Shown: piece after piece, positions 16,214 to 26,024 of the stretch
Layout of the letters: the number at the start of each line of letters is the position of its first letter
Position numbering within the stretch: position 1 is the first letter of the stretch
DNA from: Anaerolineae bacterium
Lineage (GTDB): Bacteria > Chloroflexota > Anaerolineae > Aggregatilineales > Ch27
Reading direction: 5' to 3'
Length of the DNA: 64,000 bases
Assembly: GCA_013178165.1 (NCBI GenBank)
Contig: JABLXG010000003.1
Span: 165,711-229,710, forward strand
Made by a program: the position numbers and the translations under genes
The notes under the pieces: model-generated
Told to the model about the DNA's origin: nothing
The model's database searches: none
What the model saw: only the letters and a program-made list of their open reading frames with translations

Positions 16214-17788
16214 ATGGCGGGTGACGTGATCCTGGCGATTGACAACGGCACGCAGAGCGTGCGCGCGCTGCTCTTTGACCTGGACGGGCGGCTGCTGGGC
16301 AAGGCCCGGGTGCCCATCAAGCCCTATGTTGCCCCGCAGCCTGGCTGGGCGGAGCAGGATCCGGAGTACTTCTGGCAGGCGCTATGCCAGGCCACGCACC
16401 AGTTATTTGCAGGGACCGCCATTCGCCCCGAAGCAGTGGCGGGAGTGACCCTGACCACCCAGCGTTCCACCCTGATCAACGTTGATCGGGCCGGGAAACC
16501 GCTGCGCCCGGCCATTGTCTGGCTGGATCAGCGTCGCACGGAGGGTCTACGGCCGGTTGGTGGACTGTGGGGATTGGCCTTTAGGCTGGTGGGCATGTCT
16601 GACACGGTGGCTTACCTGCAGGCCGAGGCCGAGGCCAACTGGATCAGGACGCACCAGCCAGAAGTCTGGGCGGCCACGCACAAATACCTGTTTCTCTCCG
16701 GCTACCTGACTTACCGCCTGACCGGGCGGTTTGTCGATTCGGTCGGCTGCCAGGTCGGCTACATTCCCTTTGATTACAAACGCCTGACCTGGGCGCGCGG
16801 CTGGGACTGGAAGTGGCAGGCCGTGCCGCTGGACCCGGCCCTGCTGCCCGATCTGGTGCCCCCGGCGGGCGTGCTGGGGCAGATCACGGCGGAAGCGGCG
16901 GCGGCGACGGGCTTGCCGGAGGGCCTACCCCTGATCGCGGCAGCGGCAGACAAAGCCTGCGAGGTGATCGGCTCCGGCTGCCTGGAACCGCACATCGGCT
17001 GCCTGAGCTACGGCACGACAGCCACGATCAACACCACCCACCGCCGCTACATCGAGGTCATCCCCCTGATCCCGCCGTATCCTTCCGCTGTGCCAGGCCG
17101 CTACAGCCTGGAGATCCAGATCTATCGAGGCTACTGGATGGTCAGCTGGTTCAAGGAAGAGTTCGGCCTGCGGGAAATTCTGCTGGCGGAGGAGCGGGGC
17201 GTCGAACCGGAGAGCTTCTTTGACGATCTGGTGCGGGCCGCGCCGCCGGGATCGCAGGGACTGGTCCTGCAGCCGTTCTGGTCGCCCGGCCTGCGTGTGC
17301 CGGGGCCGGAGGCACGGGGGGCGATCATCGGCTTCAACGCCGCCCACACCCGCGCCCATGTCTACCGGGCCATCCTGGAAGGGCTGGCTTACGCCCTGCG
17401 TGAGGGCAAGGAACGCACGGAGCGGCGCAGTGGCGTCGCGGTGACCGAGTTGCGCGTCTCCGGCGGCGGCTCCCAAAGCGACGCCGCCCTGCAACTCACC
17501 GCTGATGTCTTCGGCCTGCCAACTGCCCGTCCGTACACGTACGAGACCTCCGGTCTAGGCGCGGCTATCGATGCAGCGGTTGGGCTGGGCCTGCACCCGG
17601 ATTTTGAGACAGCCGTCCGGGCTATGACACGCACGGGCCGCGTCTTTGAGCCAGACGCGGCCACGCACGAGATCTACAATGAACTGTACGAGCGTGTCTA
17701 CCGCCCGATGTACGGCCGGCTACGGCCGCTATACGAGGCATTACAGGCCATGACGGCACTCCACGACGGGCGCAGCCCGGCGGTCTAG
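16214..17788 (+). CDS. FGGY-family carbohydrate kinase (glycerol-kinase-like)
   Basis: The 524-residue kinase has the ATP-fold opening [17 protein letters not shown], the substrate-loop sequence [15 protein letters not shown] with [10 protein letters not shown], the adenosine segment [10 protein letters not shown] and the C-terminal [23 protein letters not shown]. These are FGGY markers; the phosphoryl acceptor (glycerol, xylulose, dihydroxyacetone or another polyol) is not diagnosable by eye. It is 58 bases after the GlpD-like gene with CGAGGG before the ATG, and probably supplies the phosphorylated substrate of that dehydrogenase, which makes glycerol or a glycerol ether the favoured acceptor. 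That is inferred from context. Confidence 0.88.
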   Translation: MAGDVILAIDNGTQSVRALLFDLDGRLLGKARVPIKPYVAPQPGWAEQDPEYFWQALCQATHQLFAGTAIRPEAVAGVTLTTQRSTLINVDRAGKPLRPAIVWLDQRRTEGLRPVGGLWGLAFRLVGMSDTVAYLQAEAEANWIRTHQPEVWAATHKYLFLSGYLTYRLTGRFVDSVGCQVGYIPFDYKRLTWARGWDWKWQAVPLDPALLPDLVPPAGVLGQITAEAAAATGLPEGLPLIAAAADKACEVIGSGCLEPHIGCLSYGTTATINTTHRRYIEVIPLIPPYPSAVPGRYSLEIQIYRGYWMVSWFKEEFGLREILLAEERGVEPESFFDDLVRAAPPGSQGLVLQPFWSPGLRVPGPEARGAIIGFNAAHTRAHVYRAILEGLAYALREGKERTERRSGVAVTELRVSGGGSQSDAALQLTADVFGLPTARPYTYETSGLGAAIDAAVGLGLHPDFETAVRAMTRTGRVFEPDAATHEIYNELYERVYRPMYGRLRPLYEALQAMTALHDGRSPAV

Positions 17789-17804
17789 GCCGCCGCGACA
17801 GCGA

Positions 17805-19403
17805 TCAGTGCAGGCTGTTGAACACCTCCTGCACTTCAGCGGCGTCCAGCGCACCGCTGTATAACTGCACATTCCTGATCGCACCGGAGAACGCGCCGGT
17901 TCGCTTGCCGCCCTGGCGTAGCGCGCCGAGGATGGTATTGCCCCGCGCCGACCAAGGCGCCCAGGCCTCAAGGGCGACAGTCGCCTGGGGTTCGCCATCC
18001 ACGTACAGCGTCGCCTGCCTGGTCTGGCCGTCCCAGACACCTACCAGATGCACCCACTGATCCGCCGCCGGGACGAGCGGCGCAGCGGCGCTGATCGACA
18101 TATTGCCAAACGGCGCGAACAACGTGAAAGCGAAGCCTTCGCCGGTATATTCCAGGACAAAGTTGCTGGCGATGCCGCCATCCTGGCTGAGGATCGGCGC
18201 GGGAGTGGCAGGATCGGCGACGCGCACCTCCGCCGCAACGGTGAAACTGCCCAGCGTGTCGAGCCAGCTCATGCCGGTGTCGATGAAACCTTCCTGTAGC
18301 TCAAACACGCCCTCAGGTGGCGCTTCCAGCGAAGCGGCCAGGATATCCCCATCCGCGGCGACCAGCCCGCACAGTTCGCCGGCAGGCAGGGGGATCGTCG
18401 CCCCGGCAGGCACCGGACGCCCGAAGTTGGGCGTACCGTCCTCGTTCCAGGTGAAGGGTTGGGCGAAGATGGCCCGGTCATCCCAGCCGTCGCCCGGTTT
18501 GGTCTTGGCATGGTAGAACAGCCAGCTTTCGCTGCCATCCGGGGAAAGCACGGGTGTTGAATTATGCCCCGGCCCGTAGGCGTTGCCGGTTTCATCGGAG
18601 TAGCCGCTGAAGACCGGCCCGACCTTCGTCCAGGAAGCGGCGTCCAGCGGATCGTCCCCGGTGAGCACCAGCATGCCCAGCTTGTAGGCCCGCGACCAGC
18701 TGGCGTCCGCCGAGTAGACGATGGAAAGCGTGCCGTTATGGATGAACGCTTCCGGCCCCTCCTGGATGGCGGCGACCGACCGTTCCCAGGGCTGATCCGG
18801 CTCAGAAATCAGGCGGCGCGGGCCGCTGATCGTCAGTGGATCGCTCATCGGCGCGATATAGAGATTCTGCGGGAAGTCCCCCTGATCGCCGGGCCAGCCG
18901 GACCACACCATGTAGAGCTGCCCTTCGTACTCAAAGACCGTCCCGTCGATCGCCCATTTGTCGGTTGTAGGGTCGTAGACCTTGCCTTTCATCGTCCACG
19001 AACCCTGCGGATCGGCGGTATCGGCCTGTAGCACGTACATGCGGTGGGTATAGTTGGCGCCCGGTCGTTCAGTGGCCGCCACGTAGATGTACCACGCGCC
19101 ATCCAGGTAGACCAGCTCCGGCGCCCACAGGTCGTAGCTGTAAGGCTGCCCGCGCGGCGGGCTGTAGACGAACACGGCTTCTGCCGTCGCCAGACCGGTC
19201 AGGGTGGGCGACTTGGCGATGGAGAGGCCGCTGGCGCTCGACTGCACCAGGTAGTAATAGCCGTCATGCTGTACCACGGAGGGGTCCTGGCCTGCGCCGA
19301 TCAGGGGATTGGTGAAGACGCAGGTGATCGCTGCGTGGGAGGGTATCGCCGGTAGCAGGCACAGACCGCACAAAAGCAGGAACACAGGCAGATAGGGTTT
19401 CAT
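17805..19403 (-). CDS. Secreted GH43 glycoside hydrolase with C-terminal LamG domain
   Basis: The 532-residue exported protein has a signal peptide (KPYLPVFLLLCGLCLLPAI, cleavage near SHA). It continues with a five-blade GH43 domain showing the catalytic base in GAGQDPSVV, the middle aspartate in WAIDGTVFEYEG and the acid glutamate in IQEGPEAFIHNG. About 190 C-terminal residues form a LamG/concanavalin-like sandwich (SFTVAAEVRV to ALRQGGKRTGAFSGAIRNVQLY). GH43 enzymes cut arabinans, xylans and related pectin side chains outside the cell. The ATG at 19403 is preferred because the signal peptide follows at once; a GTG at 19427 is possible. It is convergent with the kinase gene, 16 bases apart. 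Confidence 0.9.
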   Translation of the reverse strand: MKPYLPVFLLLCGLCLLPAIPSHAAITCVFTNPLIGAGQDPSVVQHDGYYYLVQSSASGLSIAKSPTLTGLATAEAVFVYSPPRGQPYSYDLWAPELVYLDGAWYIYVAATERPGANYTHRMYVLQADTADPQGSWTMKGKVYDPTTDKWAIDGTVFEYEGQLYMVWSGWPGDQGDFPQNLYIAPMSDPLTISGPRRLISEPDQPWERSVAAIQEGPEAFIHNGTLSIVYSADASWSRAYKLGMLVLTGDDPLDAASWTKVGPVFSGYSDETGNAYGPGHNSTPVLSPDGSESWLFYHAKTKPGDGWDDRAIFAQPFTWNEDGTPNFGRPVPAGATIPLPAGELCGLVAADGDILAASLEAPPEGVFELQEGFIDTGMSWLDTLGSFTVAAEVRVADPATPAPILSQDGGIASNFVLEYTGEGFAFTLFAPFGNMSISAAAPLVPAADQWVHLVGVWDGQTRQATLYVDGEPQATVALEAWAPWSARGNTILGALRQGGKRTGAFSGAIRNVQLYSGALDAAEVQEVFNSLH

Positions 19404-19509
19404 AGCCTTCAGAGCCTCTTTCCTCACCGTAGATCGCGCATGATCATTCTACTGCGATTGCAGCAACAGGGGCGCGGCCCCTGCCTGCCGCGCCCCGCTG
19501 GCGACCATC

Positions 19510-21318
19510 CTACTTTGCCGTCAACTGTTCCAGCCGATCCACATAACCGGCCAGCACCTCAAAGGCTGCCTCAACCGGCTCCGGCTGGCTGAGGTCAACG
19601 CCGGCCAGCTTGAGCGCATCCACCGGGTAGCGCGAGCCACCTGCCTTGAGGAAGTTGATGTGATCCTGTGCTGCGCCTGGCACGCCGCTCAGGATGCGGC
19701 GGGCGATGGCGTGCGCGCCAGAAATACCGGTCGCGTACTGGAAAACATAGTAGTCCACGTACAGGTGGCCGAACTGCGCCCAGGTGATCCCCACCCGCTC
19801 GCGGTCGATGTGCATCTCGCCGCCGTAGCCTTCCGCGAACAGGTCAGCCATCAGGTTGATCAGGTCGTCGGCGGAGAGACCCTCGCCGCGCTCGACACGT
19901 TCATGGACTTCCAGCTCAAAGCGGGCCAGCGTGGGCATGATGAAGAAATAGCGGTGGAAGTTGTCCATCGCCTCTTCCAGGACGCTGATCTGGAAGGCCG
20001 GGTTGCTGAACTGTTCCAGCAGATAGGCGCGGACCATGGCCTGGTGGAAGTTGGAGGCGACCTCCGCCACGAACATCGCGTATTCGCCGTAAATCACCGG
20101 CTGCGTTTGCCAGGTCAGGTAGGAGTGCATTGAGTGGCCCAGTTCATGAGCCAGTGTGCTGACGCTGCTGATACTGTTGGTGTAGCTCATCATGATGAAG
20201 GGGTGGGTGCCGTGCGCCCCGTAGGAGAAGGCTCCAGCGCTCTTGCCCTGGTTGGGGTAGACATCCACCCAGCGGTCGACCAGGCAACCCTGCCGGACGC
20301 GGGAGACATACTCCTCGCCCAGCGGGGCCAGCCCGGCACAAATCCATTCGACCGCCTGCTGGTAGGGCACTTCCGGCCCCGATTGCTGGCTCAGCGGCGC
20401 CCAGATGTCATAGGGATGTAGCGTATCCACACCCAACGCCTGCCGGCGCACACGCCAGTAGCGGTGCCAGGTTGGCAGGTTCTTCTTGAAGATGGCCAGC
20501 AGATTATCATACACGCTGCGCGGGATGTTCTGGCGGGAGAGGGCCATCTCCAGGGTGGAGGCGTAGCGGCGGGCGCGCATGCGGTAAACGTTCTGCTTGA
20601 CCGAGGTCAGCAGGGTGCTGGCCAGAGTATTCTTGTGGGCCAGGTATTGATCGGCGTAACCTTCCCAGGCGGTGCGGCGTGCCTCGCGGTCGGCGCCGTC
20701 CAGGATATGCCCCAGCGTGCCCTGAGTCACTTCGATCTGGCGACCCTGCGAATCGATGGCGGGCGGGAACTTGAGGTCAGAGTCGGTGAGCAGGCTGTAC
20801 GTGTTGTTGGCCCCGCTAAAGGGGTCGGCCAGCAGCCCCAGCAACTCCTCCACTTCCGCCGAGCGGACATGTGCCTGCTGGCGGAACAGGTTGTCCACGT
20901 AGTGCTCCAGGTAAGCCAGGCGCGGCTCCTCGGCCAGCCAGCGGCGGATGGTTGGCTCGCCAATGGCGATCAACTCCGGGTCAAAGAAAGCCAGGGCGGC
21001 CATGACCTGGCCGTACAGACCCTGCGCCCGGTTGTAGCGGGCCGCAGCGACCTGATCAGTGGTGTCTACGCTGTAGCTCATGGACGCGTACATATAGACA
21101 ATATTGACCCGCTTGGCGATGGCCTGCAGGGCATCAACGGCCTGCAACAGGATGGCCGGGCCTTCCGCCAGGCGGCCCTGGTAAGCCTTGATTCCGGGCA
21201 GTTCAGCCTGGATAGCCTGCAGTTCGGCTTCCCAATCCGCCGGGGTGGGAAAGACGCTGGGAGCGTTCCAGGTGTATTCCGGCGCGATTGCGCTGCGCGG
21301 CGGTACAGAGGCGGTCAT
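19510..21318 (-). CDS. pepF: Oligoendopeptidase F (M3B family)
   Basis: This 602-residue cytoplasmic metallopeptidase cleaves short peptides. The zinc motif [11 protein letters not shown] lies near residue 390 in the expected context (STLAHELGH), with the downstream glutamate in [13 protein letters not shown], and the C-terminal [25 protein letters not shown] typical of PepF. An N-terminal helical domain with [14 protein letters not shown] completes the family architecture, and the length is standard. GGAGAG precedes the ATG by three bases. It stands alone between the GH43 and exporter genes on the same strand, with about 100 bases on the GH43 side. Confidence 0.94.
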   Translation of the reverse strand: MTASVPPRSAIAPEYTWNAPSVFPTPADWEAELQAIQAELPGIKAYQGRLAEGPAILLQAVDALQAIAKRVNIVYMYASMSYSVDTTDQVAAARYNRAQGLYGQVMAALAFFDPELIAIGEPTIRRWLAEEPRLAYLEHYVDNLFRQQAHVRSAEVEELLGLLADPFSGANNTYSLLTDSDLKFPPAIDSQGRQIEVTQGTLGHILDGADREARRTAWEGYADQYLAHKNTLASTLLTSVKQNVYRMRARRYASTLEMALSRQNIPRSVYDNLLAIFKKNLPTWHRYWRVRRQALGVDTLHPYDIWAPLSQQSGPEVPYQQAVEWICAGLAPLGEEYVSRVRQGCLVDRWVDVYPNQGKSAGAFSYGAHGTHPFIMMSYTNSISSVSTLAHELGHSMHSYLTWQTQPVIYGEYAMFVAEVASNFHQAMVRAYLLEQFSNPAFQISVLEEAMDNFHRYFFIMPTLARFELEVHERVERGEGLSADDLINLMADLFAEGYGGEMHIDRERVGITWAQFGHLYVDYYVFQYATGISGAHAIARRILSGVPGAAQDHINFLKAGGSRYPVDALKLAGVDLSQPEPVEAAFEVLAGYVDRLEQLTAK

Positions 21319-21481
21319 AGTCTCTCCAATCTGTTCTGGCGGGCTTTCGCCGCCGGGAAAGATGCAGGGGCAATTATAGCGCAGGTACTATCAGGCAGCT
21401 CTTATCAGGTAGTGCCAGTTTGCATTGCCTTATTATGGGTGGGATGAACAATCCCCTCACCCCTTGCCTTCACACTGGGGA

Positions 21482-22984
21482 TCAGCGCCTGGCGTTGGCG
21501 GAGCCAATCTCCGCGCCGGGGAGCGCGGCGGCGCGCACCGCCCGCTGGCGGTTCTCGATCCGTACACCCCACACACCCAGCAGCACCAGCAGGCCGGTCA
21601 CCCCCGCCAGGACGAGGAAAGTCTCCGCCGTACCGGCGGCGATGGCAGCGGGCGGGGCGGCGCTGGCGTCGGTGATCGTCCCGGCCAGCTCCGGCGGCAG
21701 GTTAGCCAGCGTGCGGCTGGCCCACAGCGCGCCAATGGCGGCTATCCCGACCAGCTGACCCATGTTGCGCGTCAGGGCCAGGAAGCTACCGGCCAGTCCC
21801 AGCCGCTCCCGCGGCACGCTGCCCATCACGGCACTGTTGTTGGGCGCCTGGAACAGCCCGATGCCCAGCCCAGTCGGGGCGCTGAGCAACGCGAACAGCG
21901 CCGGAGAAAGATCCGGCCGCACAAACGTCGCCAGCAGCCAGTACCCACCCAGGCTGACAACCAGCCCGACCAGCGAAATCTTCATGCTGCCGATCCGGTC
22001 GGAAAGCCAGCCCGCCGCCGGGGCCATCAGGGCCATGCTGATCGGCCACACCGCCAGAATCAGGCCGATGTCAGTCACCCGCACACCTACACCCAGTTCC
22101 AGAAAGAAGGGGATGATGATCCGGCTGGCAGCAGTGATGAAGATGACCACCGCCATGGTCAGGCTGATGGCAAACTGCGGGTTGCGGAACAGGGTCAGAT
22201 CAACCATCGGCTGCTGGACACGCAACTCGATCAGGATAAACGCGGCAAAGAAGACGGCAAACACACCGAACAGGGCCAACGTGCGGCCATCCCCCCAGCC
22301 CCAATTCTGGCCCAGCGTCAGCGCGATCATCAGCGCCCCCAGGCTGACGCCCAGTGCTGCCGCGCCAACAAGGTCAAAGCGCTGGCCGGGCCGCCGTTCG
22401 CCGGGGCGCACGTGACGGCTGACCATCAGCAGACCGATCGCCGTCACGGGCACATTAACATAAAAGATGATGCGCCAGCCGACCTGATCGATCAGGATAC
22501 CACCCAGCACAGGGCCGGTCAGGATGCCCGCCGATACCAGCAATCCGCTGATCCCCAGCGCCCGCCCGCGCTCGGTCGGCGGGAAAGCTTCGGTAATGAT
22601 CGCCATGCCCAGGGCCTGCATCATGGCTGCGCTCACTGCCTGCACCACCCGAAAGCCGATCAGCATCCGCACATCCGACGCCAGCCCGCACAGCGCCGAC
22701 GCCACCCCAAAGACGGCCATGCCAGTCAGGTAGGGGCGCTTTTTGCCGACGATATCTCCCAGGCGCCCCATGCTCAACAGGAGCACCGTCAACGTTAGCA
22801 GGTAGGAAAGCGTCACCCACTGAATGGTGGGGAAGTCGGTCTGCAGCTGCCCGACCAGTGTGGGCAGAGCAACAGTGACGATCGTGCTGTCGATCGTTGT
22901 CAGGAATGTGCCCATACCAACCGCGATCAGCACCAGCCACTTCCGGCTGTAATCTGGCGCGGGCGCAGCGGGTGAGATAGTCAT
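21482..22984 (-). CDS. MFS transporter of the DHA2 (EmrB/QacA) family
   Basis: The 500-residue inner-membrane protein has about 14 hydrophobic segments. Motifs of drug:proton antiporters are visible: TTIDSTIVTVALPTL in the first span (motif D1), GRLGDIVGKKRPYLTG between spans 2 and 3 (motif A), and GPVLGGILIDQVGWRIIFYVNVP (motif C). It probably exports amphipathic compounds using the proton gradient; the substrate is unknown. AAGGGGG lies five bases before the ATG, and a promoter is present at 23045-23073. No dedicated regulator gene is adjacent. Confidence 0.92.
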   Translation of the reverse strand: MTISPAAPAPDYSRKWLVLIAVGMGTFLTTIDSTIVTVALPTLVGQLQTDFPTIQWVTLSYLLTLTVLLLSMGRLGDIVGKKRPYLTGMAVFGVASALCGLASDVRMLIGFRVVQAVSAAMMQALGMAIITEAFPPTERGRALGISGLLVSAGILTGPVLGGILIDQVGWRIIFYVNVPVTAIGLLMVSRHVRPGERRPGQRFDLVGAAALGVSLGALMIALTLGQNWGWGDGRTLALFGVFAVFFAAFILIELRVQQPMVDLTLFRNPQFAISLTMAVVIFITAASRIIIPFFLELGVGVRVTDIGLILAVWPISMALMAPAAGWLSDRIGSMKISLVGLVVSLGGYWLLATFVRPDLSPALFALLSAPTGLGIGLFQAPNNSAVMGSVPRERLGLAGSFLALTRNMGQLVGIAAIGALWASRTLANLPPELAGTITDASAAPPAAIAAGTAETFLVLAGVTGLLVLLGVWGVRIENRQRAVRAAALPGAEIGSANARR

Positions 22985-23044
22985 GGAACCCCCTTACGGA
23001 GCGAGGCGGGCGCAGGCCATCCGGGCAGATGAAGCCGGGTCAAA

Positions 23045-23073
23045 AGCATGGCGCTTTTTAGGCCAGGTGTCAA
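23045..23073 (-). promoter_or_regulatory. Promoter of the MFS transporter
   Basis: On the minus strand TTGACA (23068-23073) and CATGCT (23045-23050) are 17 bases apart, about 60 bases before the transporter start. Confidence 0.5.
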
Positions 23074-23215
23074 TACTGACGGGCATTCGGGCGCTGCTCC
23101 CGGCGGCGCTCCTGCAACCGGGAGCAACAGAGCCAGAGACCGGGAAGCCGGGAACCCAAGAGACTGCCAGAAATGTAACATAGCTGACCCGGCGACATGA
23201 TTACCGCCACACGGA

Positions 23216-23395
23216 TCAGCTTCCGGTGTCGCCGCTCCGCTGATCCGGCGGCGCAGTCAGGTCGTCATCATCCCGGGGCCAGCGTGGCGGACCGGTCAGA
23301 TCGCCGATCAACCGCCGCAGCGCCAGCACGCCGCCGATCACGATCACGCCCCACACCAGCGCATCAAAGAGTTCAGGGGAGAGAAAGTCCAGCAT
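23216..23395 (-). CDS. Small single-span membrane protein, unknown
   Basis: The 59-residue product has one hydrophobic segment (ALVWGVIVIGGVLALRRLI) after a short N-terminus MLDFLSPELFD, then an acidic, proline-containing tail with DDDDLTAPPD. No family was recognised. The start at 23395 is 30 bases after the stop of the 516-residue lipoprotein and reads in the same direction, so it is probably the last gene of that three-gene unit. GAAGG lies just before the ATG with short spacing. A coding function is supported by position and hydrophobic pattern only. Confidence 0.5.
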   Translation of the reverse strand: MLDFLSPELFDALVWGVIVIGGVLALRRLIGDLTGPPRWPRDDDDLTAPPDQRSGDTGS

Positions 23396-23425
23396 AGCCT
23401 TCAGAGTCCTCGGCAAGTAGTGGTG

Positions 23426-24976
23426 CTACTGGCCAGCTGCGCCCTCTTCCGCTGCGGGCATGGTGGGCGCCACCAGCCCCATGTTGACCCCCGGCACGCT
23501 GGCATAAACGGCATAGGCGCTGCCCTGCTGGGTAAAGAGCACATTCGGGTTGCCGTGCAGGCCGTGCAGATGCGCCCAAGCAAAGCGCAACGCGTTGGCT
23601 GTCGCTTCCCCTTCCCCTCCATCTTCCTGCCAGGTCGGGGTGGCCAGCCGGCGCAGTGGCGGGTATTCCTCCGGCCAGGGCACCAGCGCATAATCAATAT
23701 CGCCCTCGTAGGCATCCGCCGGGCCGATCCGTTCCGCCGAAAGATACCCCGCCTCCGGTTCATAGGGCACTAGCGCGGCGATCCCGGCGCACGGGTTACG
23801 GACGCTGCGTACATAGGCGCTCGTTGTGGTGAAGGTGCGCGTCAGTTCGCGCTCGCGGAGCTGGATTGTCACCACTTGCTGGACACGGTCCGGGGGGACT
23901 GCTGCCATCGCGGGCGCATCATCAAAGAAACCGCTCTCAATCCAGCCATCCAGGAAGTCCTGCATCGCTGTCCGGCTGAGCTTGCCGACCTGTACGCGCC
24001 CGATCGGCTGCTCGCTGACGATCACACGCCCGTCGCCGAAGATTGAGCAGGCGGGCATGGCATTCAGCCCAACGGTGCGGTAGGGGCCGGGCAGGCCACC
24101 GATCAGCCAGGCGGTGAAGACGCGCGCTTCAGCCGCCGGGTACCAGGGCGTGGTCGGCGGCAACGGGGCGGCGGGATCGCGCGGTTCTCGCGGGGTATCC
24201 AGGGTGATTCCCTCCACGCGCAGGATTACGCGGTAAGCGCGCTCGCCATCCCAGAAGCTGGCCCGCGCCCCGTAGTCGCGCTGGGCGGCCCAGATAGCCG
24301 CCACCTGCGCTTCGTCAGCGTACCAGCGCGGCTGGTCAACCAGAGCCGCCAGGTCAGGCGCGTCCGGCGGCCAGGGGAAGCGCACATCACCCGGCGCGGC
24401 GAGGGGAAAGACATGCAGCCAGCCGGCGGTCGGGATGATCTCCTGCGCTTCCTCCGGCTGGCGCAGCGACTCGCACGCGCCGAACAGCGTGTCAAACGCT
24501 GCCGGCGCGGCTGTGATATCCGCCACCTGCACGGTGTGCGTCCCCAGCCCTTCCACACGGACGAGCAGCTCGCGCACTGGCCCCAGGTTCGGCCCGATCA
24601 CCGGCTCCAGGGTGAAGAATCCAGAGTCGATCACGCGCTCCAGCAGGGCGGCCAGCGCCGCCGGATCGACCCGGCTCTCCAGCAGGCGACCCAGCGCCCC
24701 CTGCGCCAGGGCAGCAGCATCCGGCGGCTCCACCCAGCGCACACGGCCATCGCCAAAGACCGCACAGGCGGGCACACGGGCGGCAAAATCAGCGTCAGAA
24801 AGCGGCACGCTGAAGCGATCGCTGCGGATAAGAACGACCGAAGCGCGCTCATCCCAGTGGTAGGCAGGCGGCGTTGGCACCGGCGTGGCCGGGACTGCCT
24901 GGTGGGGCAGCAGATCGCAGGCGGCCAGCAGGAGCAGGGCCAGCAGGCAGCAGGGAAGCAGGCGACGGCGGATCAT
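23426..24976 (-). CDS. Lipoprotein with two copies of an unknown FGDGRV domain
   Basis: The 516-residue protein has a lipoprotein signal (LLALLLLAACDLLP, lipidated Cys at about residue 20) and two related domains. Each begins with a Cys-containing FGDG stretch, VPACAVFGDGRVRWVEPPD and later MPACSIFGDGRVIVSEQPI, followed by a helix with a 'SGFF' element (ERVIDSGFFTLEP; GWIESGFFDDAP). A third copy is the neighbouring 264-residue lipoprotein. The protein is probably on the outer face of the membrane. Function is unknown. Its ATG overlaps the upstream stop by four bases, so the two lipoproteins are translationally coupled. Confidence 0.75.
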   Translation of the reverse strand: MIRRRLLPCCLLALLLLAACDLLPHQAVPATPVPTPPAYHWDERASVVLIRSDRFSVPLSDADFAARVPACAVFGDGRVRWVEPPDAAALAQGALGRLLESRVDPAALAALLERVIDSGFFTLEPVIGPNLGPVRELLVRVEGLGTHTVQVADITAAPAAFDTLFGACESLRQPEEAQEIIPTAGWLHVFPLAAPGDVRFPWPPDAPDLAALVDQPRWYADEAQVAAIWAAQRDYGARASFWDGERAYRVILRVEGITLDTPREPRDPAAPLPPTTPWYPAAEARVFTAWLIGGLPGPYRTVGLNAMPACSIFGDGRVIVSEQPIGRVQVGKLSRTAMQDFLDGWIESGFFDDAPAMAAVPPDRVQQVVTIQLRERELTRTFTTTSAYVRSVRNPCAGIAALVPYEPEAGYLSAERIGPADAYEGDIDYALVPWPEEYPPLRRLATPTWQEDGGEGEATANALRFAWAHLHGLHGNPNVLFTQQGSAYAVYASVPGVNMGLVAPTMPAAEEGAAGQ

Positions 24977-25767
24977 GGGGCAGCCGGGGCGGCAGGCTGG
25001 AGGCCCGGCACCTCCACCAGCAGACGGTAGAGAATACCCTCTTCACGGATATGCAGGCGGCCCTGCCGGGCCAGATTCCAGGCGGCAGCGGCCAGGTCTC
25101 CGGTCGCCCAGCGCGGCCTTTCCGGCGGGATATCAGCCAGCCGTACATCGGGAAAGCGCACGGCATACCCCGCCCAGGAAATCGCCGGCAAGTGAATCTC
25201 CTCCGGAACTGGCATGGCGCTCACCCAGGCCCCGGTCGGGACGTAGAGCACTGGCGTGGTGCTCAGCCCCCGGCAACGGGCCAGCAGATCGGCGAAGGCA
25301 TTCGGCGGCCAGTTGGAATCGGCGGTTACCACGTGCGGCTCTCCGAACAACGCCAGCAGGATGTACTCGCGCAGCAGGCTACCACCAGCAGGGGCAGGTG
25401 TGCCGATGATCTGCGGCTCCCAGTGGTAGAAGCCGGCCAGCACGACTTCCTCCAGGAACGCGCGAATCGTCGCCTCGTCCAGGCGATCCTCCAGCACTTC
25501 CTCCGGCATGATGCCGGGATTGACCCACACAATATGGCCATCGCCAAAGATCGTGCACAGCGGGACAGCGTTGCGGATACTGGCCGGGTCACCGCCAGTT
25601 GTGCCGCTATCCACGCGGAAGATAACCGCGTCTGGAGAGCGGTTCCATTCGATTCGCTCGCTGACTGGCGCCGCCGCGTCCTCAGCCATTTGGGACACCG
25701 GGCTTCCGCCCGGCGCGCACGCTGCCAGGCCGATCGCGAGCAGGATCACCATCCACGCACGACGCAT
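24973..25767 (-). CDS. Lipoprotein with one FGDG domain, unknown
   Basis: The 264-residue product has a short lipoprotein signal (MVILLAIGLAACAPG) and one copy of the domain repeated in the downstream lipoprotein: VPLCTIFGDGHIVWVNPG, then EEVVLAGFYHWEPQIIG, and a C-terminal region with TPVLYVPTGAWVSAMPVP matching HVFPLAAPG in the partner. The ATG at 25767 was preferred over an upstream frame because GAAGGGCGAAG lies just before it and the signal peptide begins there. It is the first gene of a coupled unit with the 516-residue lipoprotein and a small membrane protein. No function can be assigned. Confidence 0.75.
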   Translation of the reverse strand: MRRAWMVILLAIGLAACAPGGSPVSQMAEDAAAPVSERIEWNRSPDAVIFRVDSGTTGGDPASIRNAVPLCTIFGDGHIVWVNPGIMPEEVLEDRLDEATIRAFLEEVVLAGFYHWEPQIIGTPAPAGGSLLREYILLALFGEPHVVTADSNWPPNAFADLLARCRGLSTTPVLYVPTGAWVSAMPVPEEIHLPAISWAGYAVRFPDVRLADIPPERPRWATGDLAAAAWNLARQGRLHIREEGILYRLLVEVPGLQPAAPAAP

Positions 25768-25943
25768 CACTTCGCCCTTCCGGCTCTCCGGCTGAAGACC
25801 GGAGCCACTCCCGCCTGCATTGTAGCCCCGGCCAGGGAAGCGCGGCAAGCCAGTATTCTCGCCGGCGAAGTCGATCATAGCGGGCCGGGCGGCGTCAGGT
25901 GTGGGAAGGGGGTACCAGAGCCAGCAGCGCCAGCTGCGGCAAT

Positions 25944-25953
25944 CCCCCCCCCC
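25944..25953. repeat. C10 homopolymer tract
   Basis: Ten consecutive C, then ACCCC, lie between the SH3 lipoprotein's terminator and the upstream region of the FGDG lipoprotein operon. The tract is non-coding; it is long for a GC-rich genome and is a candidate for slippage or an assembly error. Confidence 0.8.
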
Positions 25954-25961
25954 ACCCCGGC

Positions 25962-25996
25962 AAAAAACAAGCCTCCCACGGCGAGCGCGGGAGGCT
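25962..25996 (-). terminator. Terminator of the SH3 lipoprotein gene
   Basis: An 8-bp stem (AGCCTCCC/GGGAGGCT) is followed on the minus strand by TTGTTTTTTG, 28 bases after the stop codon. Confidence 0.85.
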
Positions 25997-26024
25997 ATGA
26001 TGGTGCAAATCGCGGCGACAGTTG

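Noticed and set aside
19401-23406. Shared 14-base sequence at two start codons (CTCTGAAGGCTATG before the GH43 and 59-residue genes)
   Set aside because: Several identical 14-mers are expected by chance in 64 kb on two strands, and no further similarity surrounds them.
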